This document shows positions 52,652 through 62,048 of a stretch of DNA of 64,000 nucleotides, piece after piece (position 1 is the first letter of the stretch; each line of letters begins with the position of its first letter). Origin of the DNA: Planctomycetaceae bacterium (GTDB lineage: Bacteria > Planctomycetota > UBA1135 > GCA-002686595). The position numbers and the translations under genes were made by a program. The notes beneath the pieces were generated by a model. It saw only the letters and a list, made by a program, of their open reading frames with translations, was not told the origin of the DNA and ran no database searches. The stretch covers positions 284,907 through 348,906 of the forward strand of contig WGMC01000006.1 in the NCBI GenBank assembly GCA_016125265.1, in the 5' to 3' direction.

Positions 52652-53610
52652 CGGCAGTTGCGCTCCACGGCGTTGCTCAAGAAGTTGATGATTTCCGGGC
52701 TGCTCTCGCGCTCGAGCACCCGTTCGAAGATGGGGCACACTCGTTCCGGCGGGGCGGCGCGGAGCAATCCCTGTGCGGCGAGGATGCGCAGGTAACCGTT
52801 GCCGCCGGATTCGACGAGCAGTTCCTCGAGCACCGCGAGGCTGAGCGGTGTGGGCCGTTCCGCCAACTGGCGCACGGCGAGGTGGCGCGTGCCCATGTCC
52901 TGGTGCAGATCCGCCGCCAGCAGGTTGAGCACCGGCACCGCGTCCACGGACAGTTGGTCGGCCGCGTCCAGGTAGGCGTTGAGGAGGCTCTCCGTCGGCG
53001 GCAGCGTCTGGCGCGGACGCACGCGCAGGATCGGCTCGAGCACCGCCAGCGCGCGTTTTGGATCGGCCTTTGGAAGCGCCCGGACCGCGGCGTCGCGCAG
53101 TTCCATCGCGGGGCCGTACTGGAGGGTCAGGTTCTCGAGGAGCTCGCCGGCGGCCGGCCCGGCGGCGGCCGCCGCGGCTTCGATGCCGTGGCGGCGGGCG
53201 GACATGGGGGCGGCCTCGTCGACCACGGACCGCGCCAGCAACGCGAGGCCGACGGATTGCCCCGCGCGGGACACGTCGTCGGGCACGAGGCGCATGTCCT
53301 CGATCCAACGGTCGTGCACGTCGGAAGTGGCCGTTTCCGGGGGCGCGACCAGCCGCGCGAACAGCGCCCGGGCGGTCTCGCGGTCCTGTTCGCTGTAGTC
53401 GCCGCCGACGACCTTCGTGGCGGTCGGGTCCGCGGCGGGCACGTTGCCCGCGCCCTTTGCGGTGGCGGCGGGTTCCGCGCCCCGATCGCAGGCGAGGGCG
53501 AGCGCCGCCGCGGCGAGCAGCGCCAGCGGGCGAAGGGCGGGGAGCGGGGACGCCGAGCGGCGCTGGGAGCAGGTGGCTTGGGACGTGGCTTGGGACGTTG
53601 CTTGGGACAT
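52648..53610 (-). CDS. Helical-repeat lipoprotein of unknown function
   Basis: 320 residues. A short repeat SQATSQATSQAT at the very N-terminus (encoded by 12-bp DNA repeats) is followed by the signal sequence and lipobox LALAC at about residue 41. The mature part is alpha-helical, with Ala/Leu repeats like HEAT/armadillo units (for example MGTRHLAVRQLAERPTPLSLAVLEELLVES). No catalytic motif was seen. It is translationally coupled to tatD. Because the DNA repeat encodes the start, MSQATSQ could begin at any of the repeats; the longest in-frame ATG is given. Confidence 0.7.
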   Translation of the reverse strand: MSQATSQATSQATCSQRRSASPLPALRPLALLAAAALALACDRGAEPAATAKGAGNVPAADPTATKVVGGDYSEQDRETARALFARLVAPPETATSDVHDRWIEDMRLVPDDVSRAGQSVGLALLARSVVDEAAPMSARRHGIEAAAAAAGPAAGELLENLTLQYGPAMELRDAAVRALPKADPKRALAVLEPILRVRPRQTLPPTESLLNAYLDAADQLSVDAVPVLNLLAADLHQDMGTRHLAVRQLAERPTPLSLAVLEELLVESGGNGYLRILAAQGLLRAAPPERVCPIFERVLERESSPEIINFLSNAVERNCR

Positions 53611-53854
53611 CGGGCAGATGGTTTGCCCCGCGAGGGAGCGGAGCGTGGGCCCGAGGTCGGGGCCCGGGGTGGAAAACGGGTTCGGCCCAGACGGGTGACG
53701 GGCGCTGGCCCCCTTACGGCGCGGCCTCCGTTTCGAGGAACCCGAAACGGTACGAAACCCGCGCGTCCCTGGACTAGTCTCACTGGGGAACCCGGTCGCG
53801 GGGCAACCGGCGCAGGTTCCCGCGGCGGACCAACGTCGGGGCGGTCGCCGCGCC

Positions 53855-53934
53855 GGGCGTTCGACTCGCTGGGCGTTCGACTCGCTGGGCGTTCGACTCG
53901 CTGGGCGTTCGACTCGCCGGGCGTTCGACTCGCC
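53855..53934. repeat. 16-bp tandem repeat, five copies
   Basis: Five head-to-tail copies of GGGCGTTCGACTCGCT; the last two end in C. They lie in the 448-base gap (53611-54058) between two divergent lipoprotein genes. The rest of that gap shows no gene; a TATCCT box stands at its right edge. Confidence 0.92.
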
Positions 53935-54058
53935 GGGGCCTGGGACGCTGCCCACCACGAGGTCCAACGCCCGGCCGTCTGCACGTGCCCGGCGTCCCGC
54001 AAGTACCGGGGCCACACGGCTCTCTCCGCAGCCCACGAGGCGCTATCCTCTTCGATCC

Positions 54059-57000
54059 ATGTCGTTCCACCGTTCCCCCGGTGCCCACGCGCGGCCGTCG
54101 CGCGGCGGGCTGAACCCGACCCTCCAAGTGCTCCTGCCTGCCCCGTCTCGCGCGCGCGCGGGCTTGGGAGTTCCCGTGGCCCTCGGCCTGGGGCTGCTCG
54201 CGGGCTGCGGCAGCGACTCCGACTCGGGGGGCGGCGCGCCCGCGTTCTCGGGCCCGATGGCGGTACTGTCGTGCTCGCTCGGATGCTCGGGCACGCCGGC
54301 GACGGGCCTCGGCTGCAGTGTCAGCGAAGTCTTCGTCAACCAAGACGTGTGGGTCGAGTTCAGCCAAGCCGTGGACGCGGCTAGCGTGAACAAGAACACG
54401 TTCCAGGTCATCGACGCGGTCACCGGCGCGACGCCGGCGGGGATCTACTTGGTGGATCCGAACAACCCGCGACGCGTCGCCTTCCGACCGCAGTTGGGTT
54501 TCGACTCGAGCGGCAACCCGACCTTTGGATTGGCGCCGGGTTCGAGCTATCGCATCAGCCTGCCGGCCAGCAGCGGACTTGCGATCCAGTCGGTGTCGGG
54601 GCAGGCCAACCAGTCGCCTCTGCAGTGTTTCGTGCAGGCGTCCCTCGGCGTGAACGACGTGGTTCCCGGCGCGCCCAGCGTCGAGGCGTTCCTGGACACG
54701 GAGGTGGGGGGTACGCCGATGGCGATCTCCGCCAACGGAGCCCAGGACGTGCCCCTCGAAACGGGTTTGCGGCTCGAGTTCGACGACTTGATGAACCCGG
54801 CCACGTTGGTGAACCCGGCCACCGGCCAAAGCGACACACTCGCGGTGCTCATCGACCTGGACGGGCAGTTGGAGAGCGAGGGCGATCGCATCCCGCTGCA
54901 AGGGGATTTCCAGATCCTGCTCGACAGCGATCTCAATCGCACGACCGTGCTGTTCCAACCGACCAACGGATTTCCCTCGGCGGGCAACCAGTTGGACGGC
55001 TTGGGCAACGCCGCGCCGCGCCGCATCGTGGTCGAGATTCCCTCGCTCGTCTCCGACATCGCGGGCAACAGCCTGGCCAATGCCGGTGACGTGGTCTTCA
55101 CGACCATCTCGCTGGTCTTCCCGCCGCTCGATCTGCCCTACGGGGACGGCGAGGACTTCTCGAGCACCGAACTGATCGACTCCCAGCGCACCGGCGCGAT
55201 CGTGGAGATCACCCAGACGGGGCCGGGGCAGCTCGAGGGCCGCGCGCTCCCCGGTTTGGGCGGAGGTTCGGGCCGGTTCGGCGACGTGCGCGTGCCCGGG
55301 GGCGAAACCCTGGTGCTCGGCGTGGACGCGCTCGGTTCGTCGTTCGGACCCGGCGTCACCACCGATCTCAGTCAGGGCGACATCCAGGGTTACGTCGTGG
55401 ACAACTACGACTCCGCCCTCGGTGAACTCCCCGGTGAGGTCGACTTCACCGCCGCGGACGGGCTCTACGAGTTCAGCTCGCTCGTCATGGATCCGGGTTC
55501 CGTGCTGCGTTTTGCCGGGCCGCTGTCGCCCCGCATCTACGTGCGCGGCGACCTGCGGCTCGACGGTGTTGCGTTCCTGACTGGAACGACCCCCGCGGAC
55601 CAGGTTTCGTCCGACGGCTTCGCGGATGAGCCGCCCGCGGGCGCGGCCGGATCCGGCGGCGGTGGCCGCGGCGCCGACCGTTCGAACCAGACGGGCACTG
55701 GTTTGCAGGCCCTGGGCGGCTTCGCCCACGGCATTGGCGTGCCGGTGGAACTGGACGGTGCCGCGGGTGAGGGCCGCGGTGGTCTCCCCAATGCGGGTGA
55801 AGGTCAGGGCGGCAGCCGCTGGCCCCTCGTCTTCCCCGGACCCACACCGCAGGACCTCGGCGGGTTCATCCCGTCGTTCGCGATCGTCTGCGAATCCAAA
55901 CAAGTCGGCGCACCGGGTGGCGGTGGCTCTTTCGGTACGCAGGGCGGACCGGGCGCCTGGGCCAACCTGTCGTCGGGCCCAGCGGCTCAGCCGCCGCCGC
56001 CGCCGACGGCCCTCGGCGGCGCGAGTGTGTTGCGCGCGGACTCCACCACGCTCGATCCCGATGCAGGCCTGCTGGTCGGCGGAGCGGGCGGCGGCGGCGG
56101 CGGCGCGGGCATCGGACTCTCGCGGCTCTTGGCGATCCCCAACAACTGCTCCGTCGCCGTCGGCACGCAGCCGATCGGCCTGCTCAACTTCGTCGACCAC
56201 TCAGGCTCGGCGGGTGGCAGTGGCGGCGGCGCCATGCAGTTCCAGGTCGGCGGAACGGCCGCCATCGCGGGGAACATCGATCTCTCGGGGGGCCGCGGCG
56301 GACGCTCGATTCCGGTCTCGGGCTTGGCCCAGAACGGAGTGCAGGCAGCGCCGGGCGGAGGAGGCTCGGGCGGCGCCCTCCTGTTGCAGGCCTACGACCT
56401 GAACTTGGCCCAGATTCCTGGACTGATCGACGTCCGCGGCGGCGCGGGTGGTGCGACCGTGTTGACGACTTCGCGGGGCGGCGACGGCGGCGCGGGTGTG
56501 GTGCGCATCGAGACACGCGCGGACACGCCGTTCTCGGCGGCATCTGAGGCCGCCAAGGTGCTGCCCGTCACTGGCGGTCCGGACCAGCCGGCCCTCGGTG
56601 AGGTGCTCTTCCTGACCGAGTGGAACGCCAAGGACACCGGCGTCGGCGCGCGCAGCGGGTTGCAGTCCTGCTGGCTGATCCCCGACGGATCGGTTTTCGA
56701 AGTCGACTACGACGAGGACGACCTGGCCGCCCCCGGCGGGCCGATCTTCGGTTGGAACATGGAGCTCGAACTCGCGGGTGGGATCATCGCCCAGTTCCGC
56801 GGCGAGAGCCCGTCCCTGCCCCAGTTGGGCACGGATCTCGAAACGCTGTTCGGCGGGGACCTCGGCAGCTCGCCGGTGGTGGTGCGCTTCCAGGGCGCGC
56901 GGGTGCTGGCTGGCCTGGCGGACCCCTGCTTCGACTCGTCGCTGCAGCCCGGCAGCGAGTTCCTCGCTGGCTCGCTCACCCCGTGGGTGCGCCACCCGGC

Positions 57001-57169
57001 GGAACTGAACGGATACTGGGACCTCGTGCTGCCCCAGGATCCCGGACTGGCGGCCCAGCGCAAACCGAACGTGATCCGGTACCAGGTGATCTTCGACCGC
57101 TCGATCGTGATCGACAACCTGCCCGTGGTGGCCCTGCGCAGCCTGCGCATCGGCTGCCAGCCGGACTGA
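54059..57169 (+). CDS. Large Ig-like and glycine-rich lipoprotein (tandem copy 1)
   Basis: 1036 residues. The lipobox LGLLAGC ends an unusually long N-region of about 50 residues. The mature protein starts with a Ser/Gly spacer, a cysteine-rich LSCSLGC segment, an Ig-like domain (VNQDVWVEFSQAVDAASVNKN) and a second (LRLEFDDLMNPATLVNPATGQS). A glycine-rich region (about 525-800) has GSGGGGRG, GGGGSFG and GAGGGGGGAG clusters. The C-terminal domain has CWLIPDGSVFEVDY, GWNMELEL, RFQGARV and SLTPWVRHPAELNGYW. The same motifs in the same order occur in the next gene. A TATCCT box ends 9 bases before the ATG. Function unknown. Confidence 0.8.
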   Translation: MSFHRSPGAHARPSRGGLNPTLQVLLPAPSRARAGLGVPVALGLGLLAGCGSDSDSGGGAPAFSGPMAVLSCSLGCSGTPATGLGCSVSEVFVNQDVWVEFSQAVDAASVNKNTFQVIDAVTGATPAGIYLVDPNNPRRVAFRPQLGFDSSGNPTFGLAPGSSYRISLPASSGLAIQSVSGQANQSPLQCFVQASLGVNDVVPGAPSVEAFLDTEVGGTPMAISANGAQDVPLETGLRLEFDDLMNPATLVNPATGQSDTLAVLIDLDGQLESEGDRIPLQGDFQILLDSDLNRTTVLFQPTNGFPSAGNQLDGLGNAAPRRIVVEIPSLVSDIAGNSLANAGDVVFTTISLVFPPLDLPYGDGEDFSSTELIDSQRTGAIVEITQTGPGQLEGRALPGLGGGSGRFGDVRVPGGETLVLGVDALGSSFGPGVTTDLSQGDIQGYVVDNYDSALGELPGEVDFTAADGLYEFSSLVMDPGSVLRFAGPLSPRIYVRGDLRLDGVAFLTGTTPADQVSSDGFADEPPAGAAGSGGGGRGADRSNQTGTGLQALGGFAHGIGVPVELDGAAGEGRGGLPNAGEGQGGSRWPLVFPGPTPQDLGGFIPSFAIVCESKQVGAPGGGGSFGTQGGPGAWANLSSGPAAQPPPPPTALGGASVLRADSTTLDPDAGLLVGGAGGGGGGAGIGLSRLLAIPNNCSVAVGTQPIGLLNFVDHSGSAGGSGGGAMQFQVGGTAAIAGNIDLSGGRGGRSIPVSGLAQNGVQAAPGGGGSGGALLLQAYDLNLAQIPGLIDVRGGAGGATVLTTSRGGDGGAGVVRIETRADTPFSAASEAAKVLPVTGGPDQPALGEVLFLTEWNAKDTGVGARSGLQSCWLIPDGSVFEVDYDEDDLAAPGGPIFGWNMELELAGGIIAQFRGESPSLPQLGTDLETLFGGDLGSSPVVVRFQGARVLAGLADPCFDSSLQPGSEFLAGSLTPWVRHPAELNGYWDLVLPQDPGLAAQRKPNVIRYQVIFDRSIVIDNLPVVALRSLRIGCQPD

Positions 57170-57533
57170 AGTTCCGAGCGAGCGGAGCCAGCACCTGTAG
57201 ACGTCGGCGGCGCGGGCACTAGTGGGGGAGGCCGCGGCCAGCGCGGCGCCCCTGCACCCGTGCCGCCGCCGGCCACGCGCTCCCGGGGGGGAGTCAGCCG
57301 AGTCGGCGCCGGACCCGGCGCGGCGCACTTTCAGCGCTCGTTTCGGGGCATCCCGCGCGCCCGGCGGCGGGAATCGGTCTCGGACGGGAATCTGTCTCAA
57401 GCGGGAAGGGCGCGCCCGCCCCGCGCGGGAAATTGGCGCCGACCCTGGCCGGGGTCCCTGGCCCGGTCGCTACCCTGTGCTCCCCGCATCCATCGAGGAT
57501 CCCCTTCGGGCTCCCAGCGCTTCTCGGTACGTC
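57170..57533. other. Intergenic, no gene seen
   Basis: 364 bases between the tandem lipoprotein genes. A 17-base unit beginning CGGGAATC is present twice in direct order at 57368 and 57385. TACCCT at 57471-57476 may be a -10 box. The open frame running into the next gene is Arg/Pro-rich and taken as non-coding. Confidence 0.5.
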
Positions 57534-60500
57534 ATGAATCGGATCGCCCGACGACTCTCACTGGCCCTCACCCTGCTTCCCCTGGCCGCCTGCAACTCAG
57601 GCGACGACAGCTCCGGTACGAGCGTCGGCGGCAGCGGTGGAATGTCCCTGCTCTCGTGCAGCTTGGGTTGCGCCGCCAGCGGCTCCGGACCGGCGAACTG
57701 CTCGATCTCGTCGATTTTCGTCAACCAGGACATCTGGCTCGAGTTCTCCCAGCCAGTCGACGTGGCGACGGTGTCGAGCAGCAGCTTCTCGGTGGTGAAC
57801 GCGACGACGGGCGAGACGCCGCTCGGCTTCTACCAGCTCGACCCCTCGAATCCGCGCCGGGTGGCTTTCCGCCCGCAGCTCTCGTTCGATTCCGCTGGCA
57901 ATCCCACCTTCGGATTGGTGGCGGGACAGTCCTACCGCGTGCGGGTCCCCGCGGGTGGAGCGGGGCCGGTGCTGACCAGCGTGAGCGGACAGGCCAACAG
58001 CACGTTGCTCGAGTGCTTCGTGCAGGCCAATCTGGGTGTCAACGACCCGGTCCCCGGACCGCCCCTCGTGGAGGTGTTCCTCGAGCAGGTCGTCGGCGGT
58101 GTCGTCGTCTCCAGCGAGCCGGCCCAAGGCGCCACCGAAGTGCCCCCGAACACACGGGTGCGCATGGTGTTCGACGACATCATGAACCCGGCGACCCTGG
58201 TCAACCCGGCCACGGGTCAGTCGAACTTCATCGGTGTGGCCGTCGACCTGAACGGCGACTTGGCCGACAACACGGACCAGCTCGACCTCAGCGGCCAGTA
58301 CACCATCGCGATCGACGACATCGCGCGCACGACCACGGTCACCTTCACGCCGTCGCCCGCGTTCCCGTCGTCCGGCACGAAGGTCGACCCCCAAACCCAA
58401 GAGCCCGTGCCGCGGCGCATCGTCGTCGACCTCCCGCCGACGATTCTGGACCTGGGTGGCAACAGCTTGGCCAACGCGGGCCAGACCGTGTTCACGACCC
58501 AGTCGCTTTCCTTCCCCCCGACGGTGTTGCCGGGCGGCACCGGCGAGGACTTCACGACGGCGTCGCGCATCGACCTGCCGCGCACGGGCGCGATCCTCGA
58601 CGTGGCGGACCAGGGCGGCGGCCAACTGCTCGGGCGGGTATTGCCGGGCTTCGGCGGCGGCTCCGGTCGCCTTGGTGACCTCCGCATTCGCTCAGGCGAG
58701 GTGGTGGTGCTCAACACCGAAGCATCGGGCTCGAGCTTCGGCCCCGGCGTCACCACGGACTTTGCCGCGGGCAACTTGAAGACCTTCGTCATCGACAACT
58801 ACGACATCGGGCTGGGCGAGGAACCGGGTCAGGTGGACATCACCGCCGAGAACGGCCTGTTCGAGTTCGCCTCGTTGGTGGTGGACCCGGGCGGTGTGCT
58901 CCGCGCCGTGGGCGAGTTCCCGCCGCGGCTCTTGGTGCGCGGTGAAGCCTCCGTGCGCGGCGTGCTGGACTTGGCGGGCCGCGCCCCCGCGGGCAGCGTG
59001 GTCGGGACGTTCCAACTGCCGATCGGCCAACACGCGGCGGACCTCGGGTTCGGCCAAACGGGCGGACTTCCCGGCCCCGGCGGCGGCCAAGGTGGCGACG
59101 GCGGGGACCGCCAGAACACGACGGGCACGCCCCTCGCCGGATCCACGGGCGGCTTTGCGCACGGGGTGGGTGTCGTCGTGCAAACCAGTGGCCAGCCAGG
59201 CGAAGGCCGAGGCGGCCAGCCGAACGCCGGTGGTGGCGGCGGCGGTGTGCAGTGGCCCGCCGTACTTCCCGGTCCGGCGCTCACCGATCTCGGCACGATG
59301 CTGTTGACCGGCCTGTGCCTCTCGACGCAGGTGGGTGCCGTCGGCGCGGGGGGCACGTTCGCCACCTTCGGCGCCCCCGGCACGTGGGGCTCGCCCCTGA
59401 CGCTGTTCGGCGTCATCACGGCGCCCCCCGTGGCGTCTGGCGGGCCCGAGATCCTGCGCGCCTTCGAGACGGACCTGGACCCCGAGGCCGGTGAGCTCGT
59501 CGGCGGCGCCGGTGGCGGCGGCGGCGGCACGGGTGTGGCTGGCTCCCAGACCAACGGCGCGTTCTTCAACTGCGGTGTTCCGCTGTTCGGTCCAATCCTA
59601 CAATTGCTCGCCTACCGCGACGGCAGCGGAGCGGGCGGTGGTGGCGGCGGCGGCGCGGTGCAGATCCAGGCCGGGCGGCGTCTGTTCGTCGACGGCTCCA
59701 TCGACCTCCGCGGTGGCGGGGGCGGCAACGCCGTCCCGCCGCTCGAAGTGTCGGGCAACACCGTGCACCCGCCGGCGATGACAGCCCCCGGCGGCGGCGG
59801 TTCGGGTGGCGCCGCGCTCCTCCAGTCGCTCGATCTGGCGCTCGCGTCGCTGGCTGGCGTGGTCGACGTGACGGGAGGCGCTGGCGGCGTCAACCCGAAC
59901 GGTCCGGCGATCACCGCGCCCCAACGCAACCCCTCCACCGGCGGCCCGGGCGGCGCGGGCATGATGCGCCTCGAGAACTCGCCGCTCGTGCCGCTCTCCC
60001 TCGCAAACGAGGCCTTCAAACTGCTGCCGGCGAACGGCGGACCGGGCCAACCGGCGTCGGCCGACCTGGTGTCCGTCGGATCGTGGGCGCCAGCGGCCAG
60101 CGGGCCCTCGGCGCAAAGCGGTTTGCAATCCTGTTGGCTGATGCCCGCCGGCAGCGTGTTCGACGTGGACTACCAGGAGGACGATCTGACCGATCCGCTG
60201 AACCCGGACCTCGGTTGGAACATGGAGATCGAGCTGCCCGGCGGGCTGGTCGCGCCGTACCGCGGACCGAGTTTCATCCAGGCCATCTTCGGCGTGGACA
60301 CCGAAACCCTGCTGGGCACGGCCCTCGGCACCGCCCCGATCCTGGTGCGGTTCCAGGGCGCCCGCGTCGTCGGTGCACTGGATGCGCCGTGCCTCGACGA
60401 ACCGTCGGATCCCGAAGGCCCGTTCCTGGTCGGTTCGCTGACCCCGTGGGTCCAACATCCGGCGGAGCTCAACACCTACTGGGAGTCCGTGTTCCCCGAT

Positions 60501-60632
60501 GACCTGGGATTGGCGGCGACGTTGAAGCCCAACGCGATCCGCTACCAGATCATCTTCGACCGCGGTGCCCCGCAGTTCGGCGGTGTGATCCAGGCGGTGC
60601 GCTCCCTGTCGGTGCGCGCGCAACCCGATTGA
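57534..60632 (+). CDS. Large Ig-like and glycine-rich lipoprotein (tandem copy 2)
   Basis: 1032 residues with a compact signal, MNRIARRLSLALTLLPLAAC. It is plainly a duplicate of the preceding gene: LSCSLGC, VNQDIWLEFSQPVDVATVSS, FRPQLSFDSAGNPTFGL, MNPATLVNPATGQS, GSSFGPGVTTD, GGFAHGVGV, a glycine-rich region (GGGGGGTG, GAGGGGGGGA), then LQSCWLMPAGSVFDVDY, LGWNMEIEL and SLTPWVQHPAELNTYW. Divergence is spread along the whole length, so the duplication is not recent. Function unknown; probably an exported envelope or surface protein. Confidence 0.8.
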   Translation: MNRIARRLSLALTLLPLAACNSGDDSSGTSVGGSGGMSLLSCSLGCAASGSGPANCSISSIFVNQDIWLEFSQPVDVATVSSSSFSVVNATTGETPLGFYQLDPSNPRRVAFRPQLSFDSAGNPTFGLVAGQSYRVRVPAGGAGPVLTSVSGQANSTLLECFVQANLGVNDPVPGPPLVEVFLEQVVGGVVVSSEPAQGATEVPPNTRVRMVFDDIMNPATLVNPATGQSNFIGVAVDLNGDLADNTDQLDLSGQYTIAIDDIARTTTVTFTPSPAFPSSGTKVDPQTQEPVPRRIVVDLPPTILDLGGNSLANAGQTVFTTQSLSFPPTVLPGGTGEDFTTASRIDLPRTGAILDVADQGGGQLLGRVLPGFGGGSGRLGDLRIRSGEVVVLNTEASGSSFGPGVTTDFAAGNLKTFVIDNYDIGLGEEPGQVDITAENGLFEFASLVVDPGGVLRAVGEFPPRLLVRGEASVRGVLDLAGRAPAGSVVGTFQLPIGQHAADLGFGQTGGLPGPGGGQGGDGGDRQNTTGTPLAGSTGGFAHGVGVVVQTSGQPGEGRGGQPNAGGGGGGVQWPAVLPGPALTDLGTMLLTGLCLSTQVGAVGAGGTFATFGAPGTWGSPLTLFGVITAPPVASGGPEILRAFETDLDPEAGELVGGAGGGGGGTGVAGSQTNGAFFNCGVPLFGPILQLLAYRDGSGAGGGGGGGAVQIQAGRRLFVDGSIDLRGGGGGNAVPPLEVSGNTVHPPAMTAPGGGGSGGAALLQSLDLALASLAGVVDVTGGAGGVNPNGPAITAPQRNPSTGGPGGAGMMRLENSPLVPLSLANEAFKLLPANGGPGQPASADLVSVGSWAPAASGPSAQSGLQSCWLMPAGSVFDVDYQEDDLTDPLNPDLGWNMEIELPGGLVAPYRGPSFIQAIFGVDTETLLGTALGTAPILVRFQGARVVGALDAPCLDEPSDPEGPFLVGSLTPWVQHPAELNTYWESVFPDDLGLAATLKPNAIRYQIIFDRGAPQFGGVIQAVRSLSVRAQPD

Positions 60633-60654
60633 CCACACCGAAGCGGCAGCCCGC

Positions 60655-60673
60655 GGGCAGCGTCACGCTGCCC
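60655..60673 (+). terminator. Hairpin after the tandem lipoprotein genes
   Basis: GGGCAGCG (60655-60662) pairs perfectly with CGCTGCCC (60666-60673), loop TCA, 22 bases after the stop. Confidence 0.6.
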
Positions 60674-60713
60674 AGAGAGGCCGTCCGGCACACGGACGTC
60701 ACACCCTGATCCC

Positions 60714-62036
60714 GTGGCGCGCCCTCCGGAAACAGGCGCGGGACGGTTCGGCGGGGCGCGGGGCGCGGCCCGCGCCCGCGTGCTCCAGGCGGCGTGGATC
60801 TTCGACGGCGAGCGCCGCTGGATCGAAGGGGGCGGGCTGCTGCTCGCCGGCACACGGATCGAGCGTGTGCTCGAATCGCCCGCGGCCGTCGCGCGGGCGC
60901 ATCGCGATGTCGCGCGGGCGCATCGCGATGTCGCGCGGGCGCATCGCGATGTCGCCTCCGTCGAGGACCTGGGGGCGCGGTTGCTCACACCGGGGCTCGT
61001 CGTTGCCCACGCGCACCTCGAACTCTCGGCGCTGGCCGGCGCCGTCCCCAGGGGACCCGACCTGACGTCGTGGATCGCGTCGCTCGTGGCCCAACGCGGC
61101 GCCATCGCGAGGCCTGAGTTGTTGCGCGCCCGCGGTCGGGCCCTCGAGCAACTCCTGACTTCCGGTGCTACGACGATCGCCGACGTGGACAGCATGGACC
61201 TGCCCGCGCCGCTCGATCCCCGCGGACCACGGGTGTTGGTGCAGCGCGAGGTGCTCGACCTCTCGGATCCCGCGCGGCGGGCGGCCGCGATCGAGCGCGT
61301 CCGTCGGCGGCTGCGAACGAACGTGCGCCGCTTCGAGGGGATCAGCCCGCATGCGCCGTACACGGTGAGCGACGAGTTGTTCCAGGCCGTGGCCGCCGTC
61401 GCGCGCCAACGCAACCTCCCCGTGGCGGTGCACTTCCACGAGACCCCGGAGGAACGCGAGTGGAATGAGCTCGGCACCGGTCCCTTCGAGCGCCTCGTCG
61501 GGCCGAACCGAAACCGCGGGCCGGCCCTCGACCGGCTGGACCGAACGGGCCTACTCGGCCCCGCGACGTCGCTCGTGCACGCCAACGACGTCACCGCGGC
61601 GGAGCGGCGGCGCATCGCCGCGTCTGGAGCGGCGGTTGTGCACTGCCCCGGTGCCCACGAGTTCTTCGGGCGGCCGACATTCCCCCTCGCGGACTGGCTC
61701 GAAGCCGGTGTGCCAGTGGGGCTGGGGACGGACTCCGCCGCGGGCAACCAGACGCTCGACGCGCAGCGGGAAGTCGTCTTGGCCTGCGCCGCGGCGCCGG
61801 ACGTTCCGCCGGAGCGCCTCTTGGCGATGGCGACATGGGGCTCGGCCCGGGCCATCGGCCTCGGAGAGCGACACGGGCGGCTGGTGCCGGGCGCCCTCGC
61901 GGATCTAGCTGCGTGGGACGTGGAGGGGGCGAACCCCGACGACCTCAGCGCGAGTTTCGCGGCCGCGAGGCGCCAACCGCGGGCCGTGTGGGTCGGCGGC
62001 CGACAGGTGCGCGGCGCCCCGGCGCCGCGCCGATAG
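60714..62036 (+). CDS. Amidohydrolase-family deaminase/hydrolase
   Basis: 440 residues from GTG. Amidohydrolase metal and catalytic motifs: GLVVAHAHLELS (HxH), ISPHAPYTVSDELF, VHFHETPEEREW (His and Glu), SLVHAND (His) and GLGTDSAAGN (Asp). The composition of the sites places it with the TrzA/SsnA/aminofutalosine deaminase branch; EREW after the histidine recalls 6-aminodeoxyfutalosine deaminase of the futalosine menaquinone pathway, but this is tentative and no other mqn gene is here. Residues 60-80 are three identical ARAHRDV units encoded by a perfect 21-bp triplication at 60891-60953. Confidence 0.85.
   Translation: MARPPETGAGRFGGARGAARARVLQAAWIFDGERRWIEGGGLLLAGTRIERVLESPAAVARAHRDVARAHRDVARAHRDVASVEDLGARLLTPGLVVAHAHLELSALAGAVPRGPDLTSWIASLVAQRGAIARPELLRARGRALEQLLTSGATTIADVDSMDLPAPLDPRGPRVLVQREVLDLSDPARRAAAIERVRRRLRTNVRRFEGISPHAPYTVSDELFQAVAAVARQRNLPVAVHFHETPEEREWNELGTGPFERLVGPNRNRGPALDRLDRTGLLGPATSLVHANDVTAAERRRIAASGAAVVHCPGAHEFFGRPTFPLADWLEAGVPVGLGTDSAAGNQTLDAQREVVLACAAAPDVPPERLLAMATWGSARAIGLGERHGRLVPGALADLAAWDVEGANPDDLSASFAAARRQPRAVWVGGRQVRGAPAPRR
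60891..60953 (+). repeat. In-frame 21-bp triplication inside the amidohydrolase gene
   Basis: Three perfect consecutive copies of a 21-bp unit encoding ARAHRDV. Each holds the palindrome ATCGCGAT. It falls between the N-terminal beta-sandwich strands and the metal-binding barrel strand, a place likely to tolerate a loop insertion. Confidence 0.95.
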
Positions 62037-62048
62037 ACTGGGCCACCC

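Noticed and set aside
57222..57533. N-terminal extension of the second tandem lipoprotein
   Set aside because: It would bury the signal peptide and lipobox behind 104 Arg/Pro-rich residues; ATG 57534 gives a normal lipoprotein start.
54059..60632. Tandem lipoproteins as a transposon-borne duplication
   Set aside because: No transposase, terminal repeats or target duplications flank the pair, and divergence is spread evenly, so simple old gene duplication is enough.
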